A DNA stretch of 64,000 bases from Vreelandella halophila (lineage in GTDB: Bacteria > Pseudomonadota > Gammaproteobacteria > Pseudomonadales > Oleiphilaceae). The stretch is from positions 62,001 to 126,000 of the forward strand of contig NZ_WMEX01000004.1 in assembly GCF_009856365.1 (NCBI RefSeq), given 5' to 3'. Under the pieces are notes generated by a model. The model saw only the letters and a program-made list of their open reading frames with translations, was not told the origin of the DNA and made no database searches. Of the stretch, positions 35,340-43,985 are shown one piece after another (positions within the stretch are counted from its first letter, which is position 1; each line of letters begins with the position of its first letter). A program made the position numbers and the translations under genes.

Positions 35340-36134
35340 TCAGTCGTTTGATTCCTTGGCGTTACGGGACATGGCCGCCGCCATACGGTCCCGCAGTGAC
35401 CGTGGCAGACAGGCGAACAGCTTGAGCATCAGCGTGAACCGTCTGGGGAAGTGGATATCCGGCCTGTGTCGCGTCAGGTCCCGAACCATGATGCGCGCGG
35501 CATCCTCCGCCTCCATCAGGAAGGGCATCGAGAAATCATTCTGATCGGTAAGCGGTGTGCGCACGAATCCGGGGGAGATCAGTGACACGTCGATCCCTTC
35601 TCCCGCCAGGTCAGCGCGCAGCGATTCCGCAAGGTAGGCCAGGCCCGCCTTGGAGGCGCCATAGGCTTCCGCACGGGTGAACGGGAACCACCAGGCGGAG
35701 GAGCCGACCACTGCCAGCAGGGGGTGGCGCTCCCGGTTCCGGCTGGTCCGGAGTACCGGCAGAACGGCCTCAATCGCCCGGGCTGTGCCGACAATGTTGG
35801 TGTTGACCACCCGGGAGACCAACTCCGCGTCGAAATCCGACACATCCATGTATTCACAGGTGCCCGCGTTGAGAATGGCCCAGTCAATGGGCGCCATGGC
35901 GTGCAGCTGTTCGCGGAAGTAGCGGCAGTCCTGGGGGCTGGTCACGTCTCCCGCCAGGGGGGTGACCGCGTTACCGTATTCAGCCACGATCTCATTGAGC
36001 CTGTCGCGGTTGCGCCCGGTTGCAATGACCCGGTGCCCCTGACGGACAAGTTCGGCGAGAACCGCCAGCCCGATGCCCGAAGTAGCGCCGGTGAGCCACA
36101 CCGTCAGATTGGTGGTGTTGTGCTCGTTGCTCAT
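35340..36134 (-). CDS. Short-chain dehydrogenase/reductase of the lipid cluster
   Basis: A 264-aa classical SDR with TGATSGIG at about 15-22, NAG (LNAGTCE), catalytic Ser in VVGSSAWW and YGASK as the Tyr-x3-Lys pair. It should carry out NAD(P)H-dependent redox on a lipid-derived carbonyl or alcohol. Its ATG overlaps the NTF2-like gene stop by 4 nt. In Rhodobacter sphaeroides an SDR of this sort is in the core RpoE-ChrR regulon, which fits the candidate promoter found upstream of this operon. Confidence 0.88.
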   Translation of the reverse strand: MSNEHNTTNLTVWLTGATSGIGLAVLAELVRQGHRVIATGRNRDRLNEIVAEYGNAVTPLAGDVTSPQDCRYFREQLHAMAPIDWAILNAGTCEYMDVSDFDAELVSRVVNTNIVGTARAIEAVLPVLRTSRNRERHPLLAVVGSSAWWFPFTRAEAYGASKAGLAYLAESLRADLAGEGIDVSLISPGFVRTPLTDQNDFSMPFLMEAEDAARIMVRDLTRHRPDIHFPRRFTLMLKLFACLPRSLRDRMAAAMSRNAKESND

Positions 36135-36568
36135 ACCGCTCTACTCCTGATCCACTGAATGATCCGGCCGAGCACCGGAATGTTCTCGTAGAGAAGCTCG
36201 CCCGCGTCGTAGTAGTCGCGGTGGAAGACGATCAGATCATCCTGCCCCTTCAGGAGGCTCACCCCTTCGACGATGAAAGACCGGCCATGGGCCAGTTTGG
36301 GGTGCTCCAGCGTCATACTCCAGGGCAGCATGACGCTGTGGGCATTGCTTGCCGGCTCACCGAAATCGAACTCACAGCTGGTGACATTGACATAGGCCGA
36401 GCGCAGATACTGCGCCAGTGATTCCGTACCCCGGCGCTCCACCAGTGGGTCCCGAAACAGGACTCGGTCGTGGTAGCACTCCTCCATCAGGGCCTCAATG
36501 TCCGGAGGTGCACGATTGAACAGCGACTGGAAGCGCGCGACCTGTTTACTGCTCAGCGTCATGGCCAT
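36131..36568 (-). CDS. NTF2/SnoaL-like small protein of the lipid cluster
   Basis: A 145-aa alpha+beta protein that fits the NTF2-like fold (ALMEECYHDRVLFRDPLVERRGTESLAQYLRSAY, then repeated beta strands ending HRDYYDAGELLYENIPVLG). Such proteins bind or isomerise small hydrophobic ligands. It overlaps the desaturase end by about 20 nt and the SDR start by 4 nt. Two in-frame ATGs (36568, 36562) are equally possible. The function is known only by association with ChrR-type lipid clusters. Confidence 0.8.
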   Translation of the reverse strand: MAMTLSSKQVARFQSLFNRAPPDIEALMEECYHDRVLFRDPLVERRGTESLAQYLRSAYVNVTSCEFDFGEPASNAHSVMLPWSMTLEHPKLAHGRSFIVEGVSLLKGQDDLIVFHRDYYDAGELLYENIPVLGRIIQWIRSRAV

Positions 36569-37511
36569 GCCTCTGTCGATCCCTTTCCAGGGTCTCCTGA
36601 TAAACCGCTTTGGGAATGGGTTTCAGGTTATGGATGATGCCGGCCTTTTCCATCAGCCAGAGCAGGTAGAAGGTGATGTCGATCTCCCACCAGCGAAAGC
36701 CCTGGCGTGCGGATGTCGGGCAGCGGTGGTGATTGTTGTGCCAGCCCTCGCCGAGGGTGAGCAGGGCCAGCCAGAAATTGTTGCGGCTGTCGTCAGAGGT
36801 CTCGAAGCGCCTCCGGCCCCATACGTGGGCCAGGGAATTGATGGAGACAGTGCCGTGGAAGACCGCCACGGTTGAGATGAAGAAGCCCCAGATCGTCAGC
36901 TGGGGGCCATTGGTGCCAAGGGCCGGAGCCCAGGCGGCCAGAGCCTCACCCAGCGCGTAGATGCCAACCACGCAGGCCAGCGGAACAATGGCGTCAAAAC
37001 GGTTCAGGAACCGGAGCTCCGGGTAGCGGGCCCAATCCCCAACCCGGCGGTAATCAGTCAGGAAAGCCGCGTCACAGGTAAACCAGCCCACGTGGGACCA
37101 CCAGAACCCCTGCTGCTCTGGGGAGTGGAGATCCTTGTCGGTATCCGAGTGCTGGTGATGATGGCGGTGATGGGCGGCCCACCAGAGTGGTCCACGCTGC
37201 ACGGCGCTACTGCCGATCACCGCGAAGATGAACTGCCAGAAGCGGTTGGTACTGAAAGTCTTATGGGCAAAGTACCGGTGATAGAAGCCGGTTATCGCGA
37301 ACATGCGCAGCACGAAGAAACCGATGGCGAACCAGACGGCAAAGGGACTCACGCCGACCCAGATCACCCCCAGGCATGCCAGGTGCAGGCCAATGAAGGG
37401 GATGATCCGGATCCAGTTGAGCCGGGTGCTGCTGGCATCAATGTGTTCAGCGCCCGCTTCGGAGTCGAACCACCTGAGGAAGCTGTAAAGGAGATTGCGT
37501 GCCTGTGCCAT
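36546..37511 (-). CDS. Membrane fatty acyl (delta-9 type) desaturase
   Basis: A 321-aa membrane diiron desaturase with all three histidine boxes: HRYFAH, HHRHHHQHSD and GEGWHNNHH. Four membrane helices flank the boxes. It introduces a double bond in acyl-CoA or phospholipid acyl chains and so could supply the alkene for the CFA-type methyltransferase downstream. I chose ATG 37511 (MAQARNLLYSF) because the predicted transcription start lies at about 37565, which rules out the longer frame. It is the first gene of the eight-gene operon. Confidence 0.92.
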   Translation of the reverse strand: MAQARNLLYSFLRWFDSEAGAEHIDASSTRLNWIRIIPFIGLHLACLGVIWVGVSPFAVWFAIGFFVLRMFAITGFYHRYFAHKTFSTNRFWQFIFAVIGSSAVQRGPLWWAAHHRHHHQHSDTDKDLHSPEQQGFWWSHVGWFTCDAAFLTDYRRVGDWARYPELRFLNRFDAIVPLACVVGIYALGEALAAWAPALGTNGPQLTIWGFFISTVAVFHGTVSINSLAHVWGRRRFETSDDSRNNFWLALLTLGEGWHNNHHRCPTSARQGFRWWEIDITFYLLWLMEKAGIIHNLKPIPKAVYQETLERDRQRHGHDAEQ

Positions 37512-37571
37512 GATATTCCGACCTTGGGATTCTGTAACCGCTATTGCGCTGATGCGACCATCATACAACGA

Positions 37572-37601
37572 CCTATACGCCGGTGTAGTAGGGGCGGATC
37601 A
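37572..37601 (-). promoter_or_regulatory. Candidate ECF11 (RpoE/ChrR-type) promoter of the lipid operon
   Basis: On the minus strand TGATCC (37601-37596) is followed after exactly 18 bp by TATAGG (37577-37572). From memory, the Rhodobacter RpoE/ChrR consensus is TGATCC-N18-TA followed by A/T and purines. The start would lie near 37565, giving a ~54-nt leader before the desaturase ATG. The operon holds the gene types of the known RpoE-ChrR regulon, which supports the match. The sigma factor gene is not in the window. Confidence 0.6.
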
Positions 37602-37649
37602 AAAACGCGGCTGGGGGGGTGGGGCAATAGGGGAGATTGGGAGAATCAA

Positions 37650-39119
37650 TCATGCCCGTAGAGGCTCGGGCAGTCTGTAGAAATGGACGATGGTGCTGTC
37701 AGCGAACTTCTGGAAGAAGGTGGACATGTCCGTAATGCGCTCCAGATGGCGCTTACCGGTCACCGCGTCGCGCGCAAGGACCTGAATGCCGTCGAAGTGG
37801 TCGCGAATGTGGGAGAAACGGGCATGCATGGTGCAGGTCACAATCTCCTGAACCGGGGCCTCAAGGGCACTGGAGAGGTAGTGACGGTGGGCCTCAATGG
37901 CCTCGGGATCCAGCCCCTCCCGGGTGTCGACGTGCTTCAGACGGACCCGGTCCACCACACAGCGCGAACAGCTGGCCGGGTTGGCGCGGGCCTTGCGCCG
38001 GAAAGCTTCCCAGAAAAAAGTGTCCGTAATGTCCGCGAAGTTACGGATGTCGCCAAGGCACTTGTCCACCCAATCAAGTACGTCCCTGTCCTCAAGCACT
38101 TCGTTGATTGCTTCCCGCAGCAGCCAGTCAAAGCCCAGCGCCGTCTTGTGGGCATAGACCTTGCGGTACATCTGGTAGCGGGAATAGACGAAGTCCTCGA
38201 GTGCCCCCAGCCCTTTCTGGGTGACAGCCAGTCCCAGCCAGGGGGAGTCCAGGCTCCAGCCGAAGCGCAGGTTGTTCAGCAGGTGATCCAGGTTGAAACC
38301 ACCAATGGTCACCGAGGAATGGAAGCCGTCCCGCAGCATGTAGTCGGCGCGGTCGGCATCGATCTCGCCAGAGACCACCGAGGACAGCAGATCCATCACC
38401 AGGCGTGGGACCGCGCTCGTCTCAAGGGCGCCGGCGTGAGCGTCCGGGCCGGCGATAAAGGCCCAGAAGGTGTGGGCGTGCTGCTGGAAGCGTTCGCTGG
38501 GCGCGGGCTCGGTGGTCTCCATGACGCCGAGCACATCCTGGATCTCAATGCCGGAACGTCCCGGCAGGTCCATATCCGAGAGCACTTCCCAGGCAATGCG
38601 CACCGAGTAGTGCTCGTGCTCCAGTACATCTGGCAGTTCAGGATAGAAGGTGCTGGCATCGATGCCCGCCCAGAGCTGATCAAAGCGCCCCGGAGCCTGC
38701 ATCAGCTGCTGGATGCGGTCGGCCTGGTTGAACTGGTGCGAGAAACTGGAATGACCACTGTCGTGGAGCAGGCAGGCCAGACGGATGACCTTGGCCATGT
38801 AGTCGATCGCATCCAGCTGCTCAAATGTCAGTTCGGGATGGCGGCTGAGCTGGCGTTCTCGCAGGTAGGCGTCCATCATGGCGCGGAACATCCGGTCACC
38901 CACGTGCATCACGCCAATACTGTGCAGGAAGCGTGAGTGGGTGGCGCCGGGAAACACCAGACTCAGAATGTCATTCTGGCAGATGTTGCGCAGGCGCTGG
39001 AAAAGACGGTGGTCAATGACATCCACCTCATGGCGGTGGAGCCGTATGCCACCATGGACAGGGTCCATGATCAGCTTGTCGTAGGCACCGAGCAGGTCAT
39101 CCAGGGCACTTCGCGTCAT
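37650..39119 (-). CDS. HD-superfamily phosphohydrolase (dGTPase/SAMHD1-like, COG1078)
   Basis: A 489-aa HD protein. The N-terminal DPVHGGIRLHRHEVDVIDHRLFQRLRNI and the metal ligands ...THSRFLHSIG..., CLLHDSGHSSFSH and IDADRADYMLRDG follow the YwfO/SAMHD1 pattern, so a nucleotide (dNTP) triphosphohydrolase activity is likely. An extra segment (CSRCVVDRV) near residue 385 carries two close Cys. I chose ATG 39119, which gives the conserved start about 17 residues in. It is monocistronic between the lipid operon and the partner-switch genes. Confidence 0.85.
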   Translation of the reverse strand: MTRSALDDLLGAYDKLIMDPVHGGIRLHRHEVDVIDHRLFQRLRNICQNDILSLVFPGATHSRFLHSIGVMHVGDRMFRAMMDAYLRERQLSRHPELTFEQLDAIDYMAKVIRLACLLHDSGHSSFSHQFNQADRIQQLMQAPGRFDQLWAGIDASTFYPELPDVLEHEHYSVRIAWEVLSDMDLPGRSGIEIQDVLGVMETTEPAPSERFQQHAHTFWAFIAGPDAHAGALETSAVPRLVMDLLSSVVSGEIDADRADYMLRDGFHSSVTIGGFNLDHLLNNLRFGWSLDSPWLGLAVTQKGLGALEDFVYSRYQMYRKVYAHKTALGFDWLLREAINEVLEDRDVLDWVDKCLGDIRNFADITDTFFWEAFRRKARANPASCSRCVVDRVRLKHVDTREGLDPEAIEAHRHYLSSALEAPVQEIVTCTMHARFSHIRDHFDGIQVLARDAVTGKRHLERITDMSTFFQKFADSTIVHFYRLPEPLRA

Positions 39120-39229
39120 CGGGCTTTCCGCTTGCCTAAGTTGCGCAACAGGGCCAGACTCTAGCACATCAGCCGCGCCCGCGTACCGCCGCGCCGGGGG
39201 GATATTCGCTGTCTTTGGGAGCGGTGCCC

Positions 39230-40417
39230 ATGGCCACCCGCACGGAACACATTCTCATCATTGATCCGGAGGCTGACAGCCGCAATGAGCTGTGCCGCCA
39301 CCTTCAGGTCCGTGGGTATTACGTGACCGCATGTGAAAGCCTGATGGAGGGGGTTGCCAGTCTGAGTGCGACACCACCGGATCTGATCTTTGCCGATCTG
39401 CCGGCTGCCCATATCAGCGATCTTGCGCGCGAGGCCACGAGCGGCGGCGTGGAGGCGCCCGTGATCGCACTGAGTAGTGCCAGCACAGCGGATGAAGTGG
39501 TTTCAGTCATGCGGGCAGGCGCCTCAGAAGTGGTGCTTAAGCCCCTGGATGACAAGAATGCCGTGGACGACGCGCTGGCCAAGCTTTTTGAACGGATACG
39601 GGTGGCCCGACTCAACGAGGTCTACCGTGAGGAACTGGAACGCAAGAATCTGAACCTGCGCGAGGGGATCTCCGAGCTGCGTGCGGACCAGAGTGCCGGG
39701 CGCAAGGTACAGATGAAGATGCTCCCCGACCCGGACCAGTCAATGGCCGGGGTACACATGACGCACTGCATCCAGCCATCGTTGTACCTCAGCGGTGATT
39801 TCCTGGATTACATGAAGCTTGATGAGCACCTGAGCCTGGTCTACATCGCCGATGTGTCCGGGCACGGGGCCAGCAGCGCCTTCGTAACGGTACTGCTCAA
39901 AAACCTCACCAACCGCCTCCAGCGCAATCTGCGGCGCGGCTCCAGTGAGGACATCCTGGATCCGGAGCGGTTCCTTCAGAGGGTCAACCATGAACTGCTG
40001 GAAACCGGTCTGGGTAAACACGTGACCCTCTTTGTGGGCCTGGTGGACACCCAGGCCCGTGAACTGCGTTACTCCGTGGGCGGCCACTTCCCCATGCCGA
40101 TCCTCCTGGATGGGAATGGCGCACGCTTCCTTGAGGGCAGCGGCCTCCCTGTAGGGCTGTTCAACAAGCCGGACTGGGCCCATTACAGTGAGCGGCTGAA
40201 CCCCGGCTTCCGGTTGATCCTGTTCTCGGACGGCATTCTTGAAGTGATCGATGCCCCCAGTCTGGACGAGAAGGAAAAACGGTTACTTGAACTCGTGCAA
40301 TCTGGACGTCACACTGTCGAAAGACTCAGTGAGTCGTTACAGATCGAGGCAATGGACGAACTTCCCGATGACATTGCCATAGTGACGGTGACCGACGGAC
40401 GTGCTGCTGATGAGTGA
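39230..40417 (+). CDS. Response regulator with PP2C (SpoIIE/RsbU) phosphatase domain
   Basis: A 395-aa protein with an N-terminal receiver domain (about 5-118; acceptor Asp in PDLIFADLP), a short coiled coil (VYREELERKNLNLREGISELR) and a C-terminal PP2C domain with metal Asp motifs GDFLDYM and YIADVSGHG and SDGILEV. It should dephosphorylate the STAS protein encoded next, in a partner switch like HsbR-HsbA of Pseudomonas. Unlike HsbR it has no HATPase/anti-sigma kinase domain. GGGAG precedes ATG 39230. It overlaps the STAS gene by 8 nt. Confidence 0.9.
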   Translation: MATRTEHILIIDPEADSRNELCRHLQVRGYYVTACESLMEGVASLSATPPDLIFADLPAAHISDLAREATSGGVEAPVIALSSASTADEVVSVMRAGASEVVLKPLDDKNAVDDALAKLFERIRVARLNEVYREELERKNLNLREGISELRADQSAGRKVQMKMLPDPDQSMAGVHMTHCIQPSLYLSGDFLDYMKLDEHLSLVYIADVSGHGASSAFVTVLLKNLTNRLQRNLRRGSSEDILDPERFLQRVNHELLETGLGKHVTLFVGLVDTQARELRYSVGGHFPMPILLDGNGARFLEGSGLPVGLFNKPDWAHYSERLNPGFRLILFSDGILEVIDAPSLDEKEKRLLELVQSGRHTVERLSESLQIEAMDELPDDIAIVTVTDGRAADE

Positions 40418-40898
40418 TTGCAAGATTCTGCAGGCTCAGGAGCGGGGTATTTACGTACTCAAGTTCATCGGAGAAGTACGTCTCAATCTTTGCTCAACGC
40501 TGGACCAGATCATTGATGACATGTTCGGAAACCCAGAGTTCCGGACTGTGGTGGTGGATCTCACCGAGACGGAAGTGATCGACAGCACCACACTCGGGCT
40601 GCTGGCCAAAATCGCCATGGCCTCCGAGGAACGCAGCCACTTCCTGCCCACGCTGATCACCACCAACCCTGACGTCACCCGCATCATCCATTCCATGGGT
40701 TTCGACCGCATCTTCCTGATCGTGCGCGAACCGGCACGGGATCCCCAGGAACTCGAGGAGATTCCGCTCATGCGCGCCAGTGAGCAGGAAGTGCGGGACA
40801 AGGTCCTGGATGCGCACCGGACCCTGATGAGCATGAACCATCACAATCAGGAACAGTTCCAGAATCTGGTGCGTGCCCTGGAATGCGAAGCCCCCTGA
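40410..40898 (+). CDS. STAS-domain anti-sigma factor antagonist (HsbA-like)
   Basis: A 162-aa protein with an N-terminal STAS domain (GIYVLKFIGEVRLNLCSTLDQII, then VVVDLTETEVIDSTTLGLLAKI). The phospho-acceptor is likely the Ser in IDSTTLG. A charged helical tail (about 115-162) is added, as in gamma-proteobacterial HsbA-like proteins. It would be the substrate of the upstream phosphatase and bind a regulatory partner when dephosphorylated. That partner and its kinase are not encoded here. ATG 40410 lies inside the phosphatase end. Confidence 0.88.
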   Translation: MSDCKILQAQERGIYVLKFIGEVRLNLCSTLDQIIDDMFGNPEFRTVVVDLTETEVIDSTTLGLLAKIAMASEERSHFLPTLITTNPDVTRIIHSMGFDRIFLIVREPARDPQELEEIPLMRASEQEVRDKVLDAHRTLMSMNHHNQEQFQNLVRALECEAP

Positions 40899-40930
40899 AC
40901 CCATCTGAACAAACCGAATAAGCCCGCTTC

Positions 40931-41971
40931 ATGGAGAACGCGATTCAGACCACTGTGTTGGGTGGTGGCAGTTTCGGCACCGCCATGGCCCAGGTACTGG
41001 CCGAGAACGGGCATCCCGTCCGACTCTGGATGCGCAGTGCCGAGCAGGCAGAGGCCATCCGCCACACCCGCATCAACCACCAGTATTTCCCGGAACTCGA
41101 GCTGGACTCCCTGGTTGAACCCACCACCGACATGGGTGGTGCTATCGAGCAGGCAGAGCTGGTGTTCGTGGCACTGCCCAGCAAGGTCTTCCGTGATGTG
41201 ATCCGAAACGCTGCCGGCCATTTCCGCGACCAGCAGATGGTGGTCAGCCTCACCAAGGGGATTGAGCGCGACGGTTTCCGGCTCATGAGCCAGGTACTGA
41301 AGGAAGAGCTGCCCGGCACCCGGGTGGGGGTCCTGAGCGGGCCCAACCTGGCCGGCGAGCTCGTCCAGCATGAGATTACCGCTTCCGTGATCGCTTCCGA
41401 GGACCGGGAACTGCGGGAGCGTGTCCAGCAGGCCCTGGGGAACGCCTATTTCCGTATCTATGCCAACCTGGATGTGTACGGTGTTGAGCTTGGCGGCGCA
41501 CTCAAGAACATCTATGCGGTGGTTTCCGGCCTGGCCGATGCCAGGGGTATGGGCGAGAACACCAAGTCCATGCTGATTACCCGCAGCCTGGCGGAAATGA
41601 GCCGCTTTGCCGTGAGCATGGGGGCCAACCCCATGACGTTCCTGGGGCTGGCCGGCGTCGGGGACCTGATCGTGACGTGCAGCTCCAGTCTGAGCCGCAA
41701 TTACCGGGTCGGCTATGCCGTCGGGCAGGGCAGCACTCTGGATGAGGCCGTGACAGAGCTCGGGCAGGTGGCAGAGGGGGTCCGGACTCTGGAGCTGGTC
41801 CACGAGAAAGCCATCGAGCTGGACGTCTACATGCCCCTGGTGCGGGGGCTCTACCAGATCCTTTACCGGGGAGCTTCCATCACCGATGTGGTGGGAGCGC
41901 TCATGAATGCCACCCAGAACAGCGACGTGGAGTTCATTCTGCCCCGTCAGGGCGAGGGTTCCGCCATCTGA
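40931..41971 (+). CDS. gpsA: Glycerol-3-phosphate dehydrogenase [NAD(P)+]
   Basis: GpsA reduces dihydroxyacetone phosphate to sn-glycerol 3-phosphate for phospholipid synthesis. The 346-aa product has the Rossmann motif VLGGGSFGTAMA, the substrate motif SLTKGIE and the catalytic Lys in ELGGALKNIYAVVSGLADARGMGENTKS. It lies 32 bp after the STAS gene on the same strand and abuts the stop of the convergent aminotransferase gene with no gap. Confidence 0.95.
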   Translation: MENAIQTTVLGGGSFGTAMAQVLAENGHPVRLWMRSAEQAEAIRHTRINHQYFPELELDSLVEPTTDMGGAIEQAELVFVALPSKVFRDVIRNAAGHFRDQQMVVSLTKGIERDGFRLMSQVLKEELPGTRVGVLSGPNLAGELVQHEITASVIASEDRELRERVQQALGNAYFRIYANLDVYGVELGGALKNIYAVVSGLADARGMGENTKSMLITRSLAEMSRFAVSMGANPMTFLGLAGVGDLIVTCSSSLSRNYRVGYAVGQGSTLDEAVTELGQVAEGVRTLELVHEKAIELDVYMPLVRGLYQILYRGASITDVVGALMNATQNSDVEFILPRQGEGSAI

Positions 41972-43132
41972 TCAGCCCTGGCGCACGAGGCGTTCCAGGG
42001 TGTCCAGGGCCTGCTCCAGTGCGGCATAAGGGGTATAGAAGTGGGGCGAGAACCGTACCCCGCCGCCGCGGCTGGCGCTGATAACCCGGTGCTGGGCCAG
42101 CCGGTCACAGAGATGGCGGTTGTCCAGCCCATCGACCTGTACGGTGTAGATGCCAAGCCGGCGCTGTGGCTCCCGGGGCGTCACGGGGGTAATGCCCTTA
42201 ATGCGATCCAGACCGCTCGCCAGGCGGCTCACGCGCTGGTCAATCAGGCTCCTGACCTGATCCAGTCCCACTTCAAGCAGCAGACCGGTGCTGGCCTCAA
42301 GGGCATGGGCTGCGAGCAGATTGGGGCTGCCGCACTCAAAGCGCCGTGCGTCCGGAGCCGGGGCCCAGTCCTTACGGTCGAAGTTGCCGGGGTCGGCAAC
42401 CATGTGCCAACCGTATTCATAGAGTTTCAGTGACTCCCGCCATTCCGGTGCCACATAGAAAAAGGCCAGGCCTTCGGGTCCCAGCATCCACTTGTGGCCA
42501 TCCGCCATGGCAAAATGGGCGCCCGCGGCCTGGACATCCAGCGGCTCGGCACCGGCACTCTGGATGGCGTCCAGACAGAACAGGATGCCATGGCTGTCAC
42601 AGAGCGCGCCCAGATGGGCGGCGTCAAGACGCAGGCCGGTGCCATACTGGACTGAGCTGACCGACATCAGGCGGGTTCTGTCAGTGATCAGGTCCTCAAT
42701 CGCGCCTTCCGGTGTGACGTCCTGGCGGTCGATATCCGCCACCCGTATGCGGACGCCACGGCTCACAAGAGACTCCCACACAATCCGGTTGGAGGGGAAT
42801 TCCTGGCTCGTGATGATGATTTCATCCCCTTCATGCCAGTCCAGGCCAGCCGCAACCATGGAAAGCGCTTCGGAGGTGTTCTTGCACAGGGCGATGTCCT
42901 GCGCGGACGGTGCATTGATCAGCCGGGCCAGGTTGTGCCTGAGCTGGTCCTCAACCGTGAGCCACTGGGGATAGTGAGTGGCCCCCAGGTGGCTGTTCTC
43001 ATGGGCGAAGCGGGCAACGGCATCACTGGCACGCCGCGGCCAGGGTGCCACGGCCGCGTGGTTGAGATAGGCAAGCCCCGACTCAAGCGGGAATTCACTC
43101 AGCAGCTGCGTGGCTGAAAAACGCTCCGTCAT
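41972..43132 (-). CDS. Class V aminotransferase (cysteine desulfurase-like)
   Basis: A 386-aa PLP enzyme of the class V fold. YLNHAAVAPWP opens the fold, FCLDAIQSAGAEPLD gives the PLP-contact Asp, and ADGHKWMLGPEG holds the PLP lysine. The GVRFSPHFYTP block near the C-terminus contacts the substrate carboxylate. There is no obvious desulfurase Cys loop, so an isopenicillin-epimerase or kynureninase-like activity is equally possible. Substrate unknown. It is convergent with gpsA. Confidence 0.88.
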   Translation of the reverse strand: MTERFSATQLLSEFPLESGLAYLNHAAVAPWPRRASDAVARFAHENSHLGATHYPQWLTVEDQLRHNLARLINAPSAQDIALCKNTSEALSMVAAGLDWHEGDEIIITSQEFPSNRIVWESLVSRGVRIRVADIDRQDVTPEGAIEDLITDRTRLMSVSSVQYGTGLRLDAAHLGALCDSHGILFCLDAIQSAGAEPLDVQAAGAHFAMADGHKWMLGPEGLAFFYVAPEWRESLKLYEYGWHMVADPGNFDRKDWAPAPDARRFECGSPNLLAAHALEASTGLLLEVGLDQVRSLIDQRVSRLASGLDRIKGITPVTPREPQRRLGIYTVQVDGLDNRHLCDRLAQHRVISASRGGGVRFSPHFYTPYAALEQALDTLERLVRQG

Positions 43133-43225
43133 GCTCCGTCTCCGTCATGTCCGTCATTGAAGGGGAGGGCTCGCACCGCTAGTATCGGACCTGTTCCATG
43201 CACTGATTGCGCCGGAGGGCTGCAG

Positions 43226-43807
43226 ATGGGGGAACCCGATTCCCAGGCGGAACTGGCCCGACAATTCGAACACGTCGCCCAATACGATACAACCGGAAAG
43301 GGCCCGCCGGTGGATCAGTGGGATCCGCCGTTCACGGACGACCTGGAACTGTTCATCAACCGCAATGGCCGCTGGTTCTACCAGGGCCGTGAAATTGAAC
43401 GGCTGGCGCTGCGCCGACTTTTCGCCTCCATCATGCGGCGTGAATCAGATGGTTACTACTATCTTCTAACACCGCACGAAAAGTACCGCATCCAGGTGGA
43501 AGATGTTCCCTTCCTCGCACACAGCGTTGAGCAGGAAGGTGAGGGGGGTGGGCGCGTTCTCTGGCTGCATACGGATGTGGAGGACCGCTTCCCGATCGGT
43601 GACTCGCACCCGCTGATCGTTCGAACGGATGATAAAAGCGGCGAACCCCAGCCCTATGTGATGGTACGGCGCGGGCTCCAGGCCCGGATCGAGCGCAGTG
43701 CCTTCTACCACCTCACGGAACTGGCTGAGGAGCGGGCCATCAACGGCGCAACCCACGTCGGGGTGGTCAGTCAGGGCAGTTTCTTTTCCCTGGGCCGGAT
43801 CGGCTGA
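43226..43807 (+). CDS. DUF1285-family protein
   Basis: A 193-aa protein that fits DUF1285 (WDPPFTDDLELFINRNGRWFYQGREIERLALRRLFASIM, then YYLLTPHEKYRIQVEDVPFLA). These are soluble two-domain beta-rich proteins of unknown role, widespread in Proteobacteria. I chose ATG 43226, preceded by GGAGGG. No operon partner is evident; the FKBP gene follows after 178 bp. Confidence 0.85.
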   Translation: MGEPDSQAELARQFEHVAQYDTTGKGPPVDQWDPPFTDDLELFINRNGRWFYQGREIERLALRRLFASIMRRESDGYYYLLTPHEKYRIQVEDVPFLAHSVEQEGEGGGRVLWLHTDVEDRFPIGDSHPLIVRTDDKSGEPQPYVMVRRGLQARIERSAFYHLTELAEERAINGATHVGVVSQGSFFSLGRIG

Positions 43808-43985
43808 TCACGGTTTTCAAAGCCGCCATTATTTTCTATCATGGAGTATGGGTGCCTGTATTGAGCAGCACCCTTGCGTCCCGGATCGTCGTAAGTCCCT
43901 CTGTACAGGCCGCTGTTCAGCAACACTTTCGATCCACCGCACTATTGTTATTACGACGTTTCTGTCCTATACGCAAGGAGTCAAC

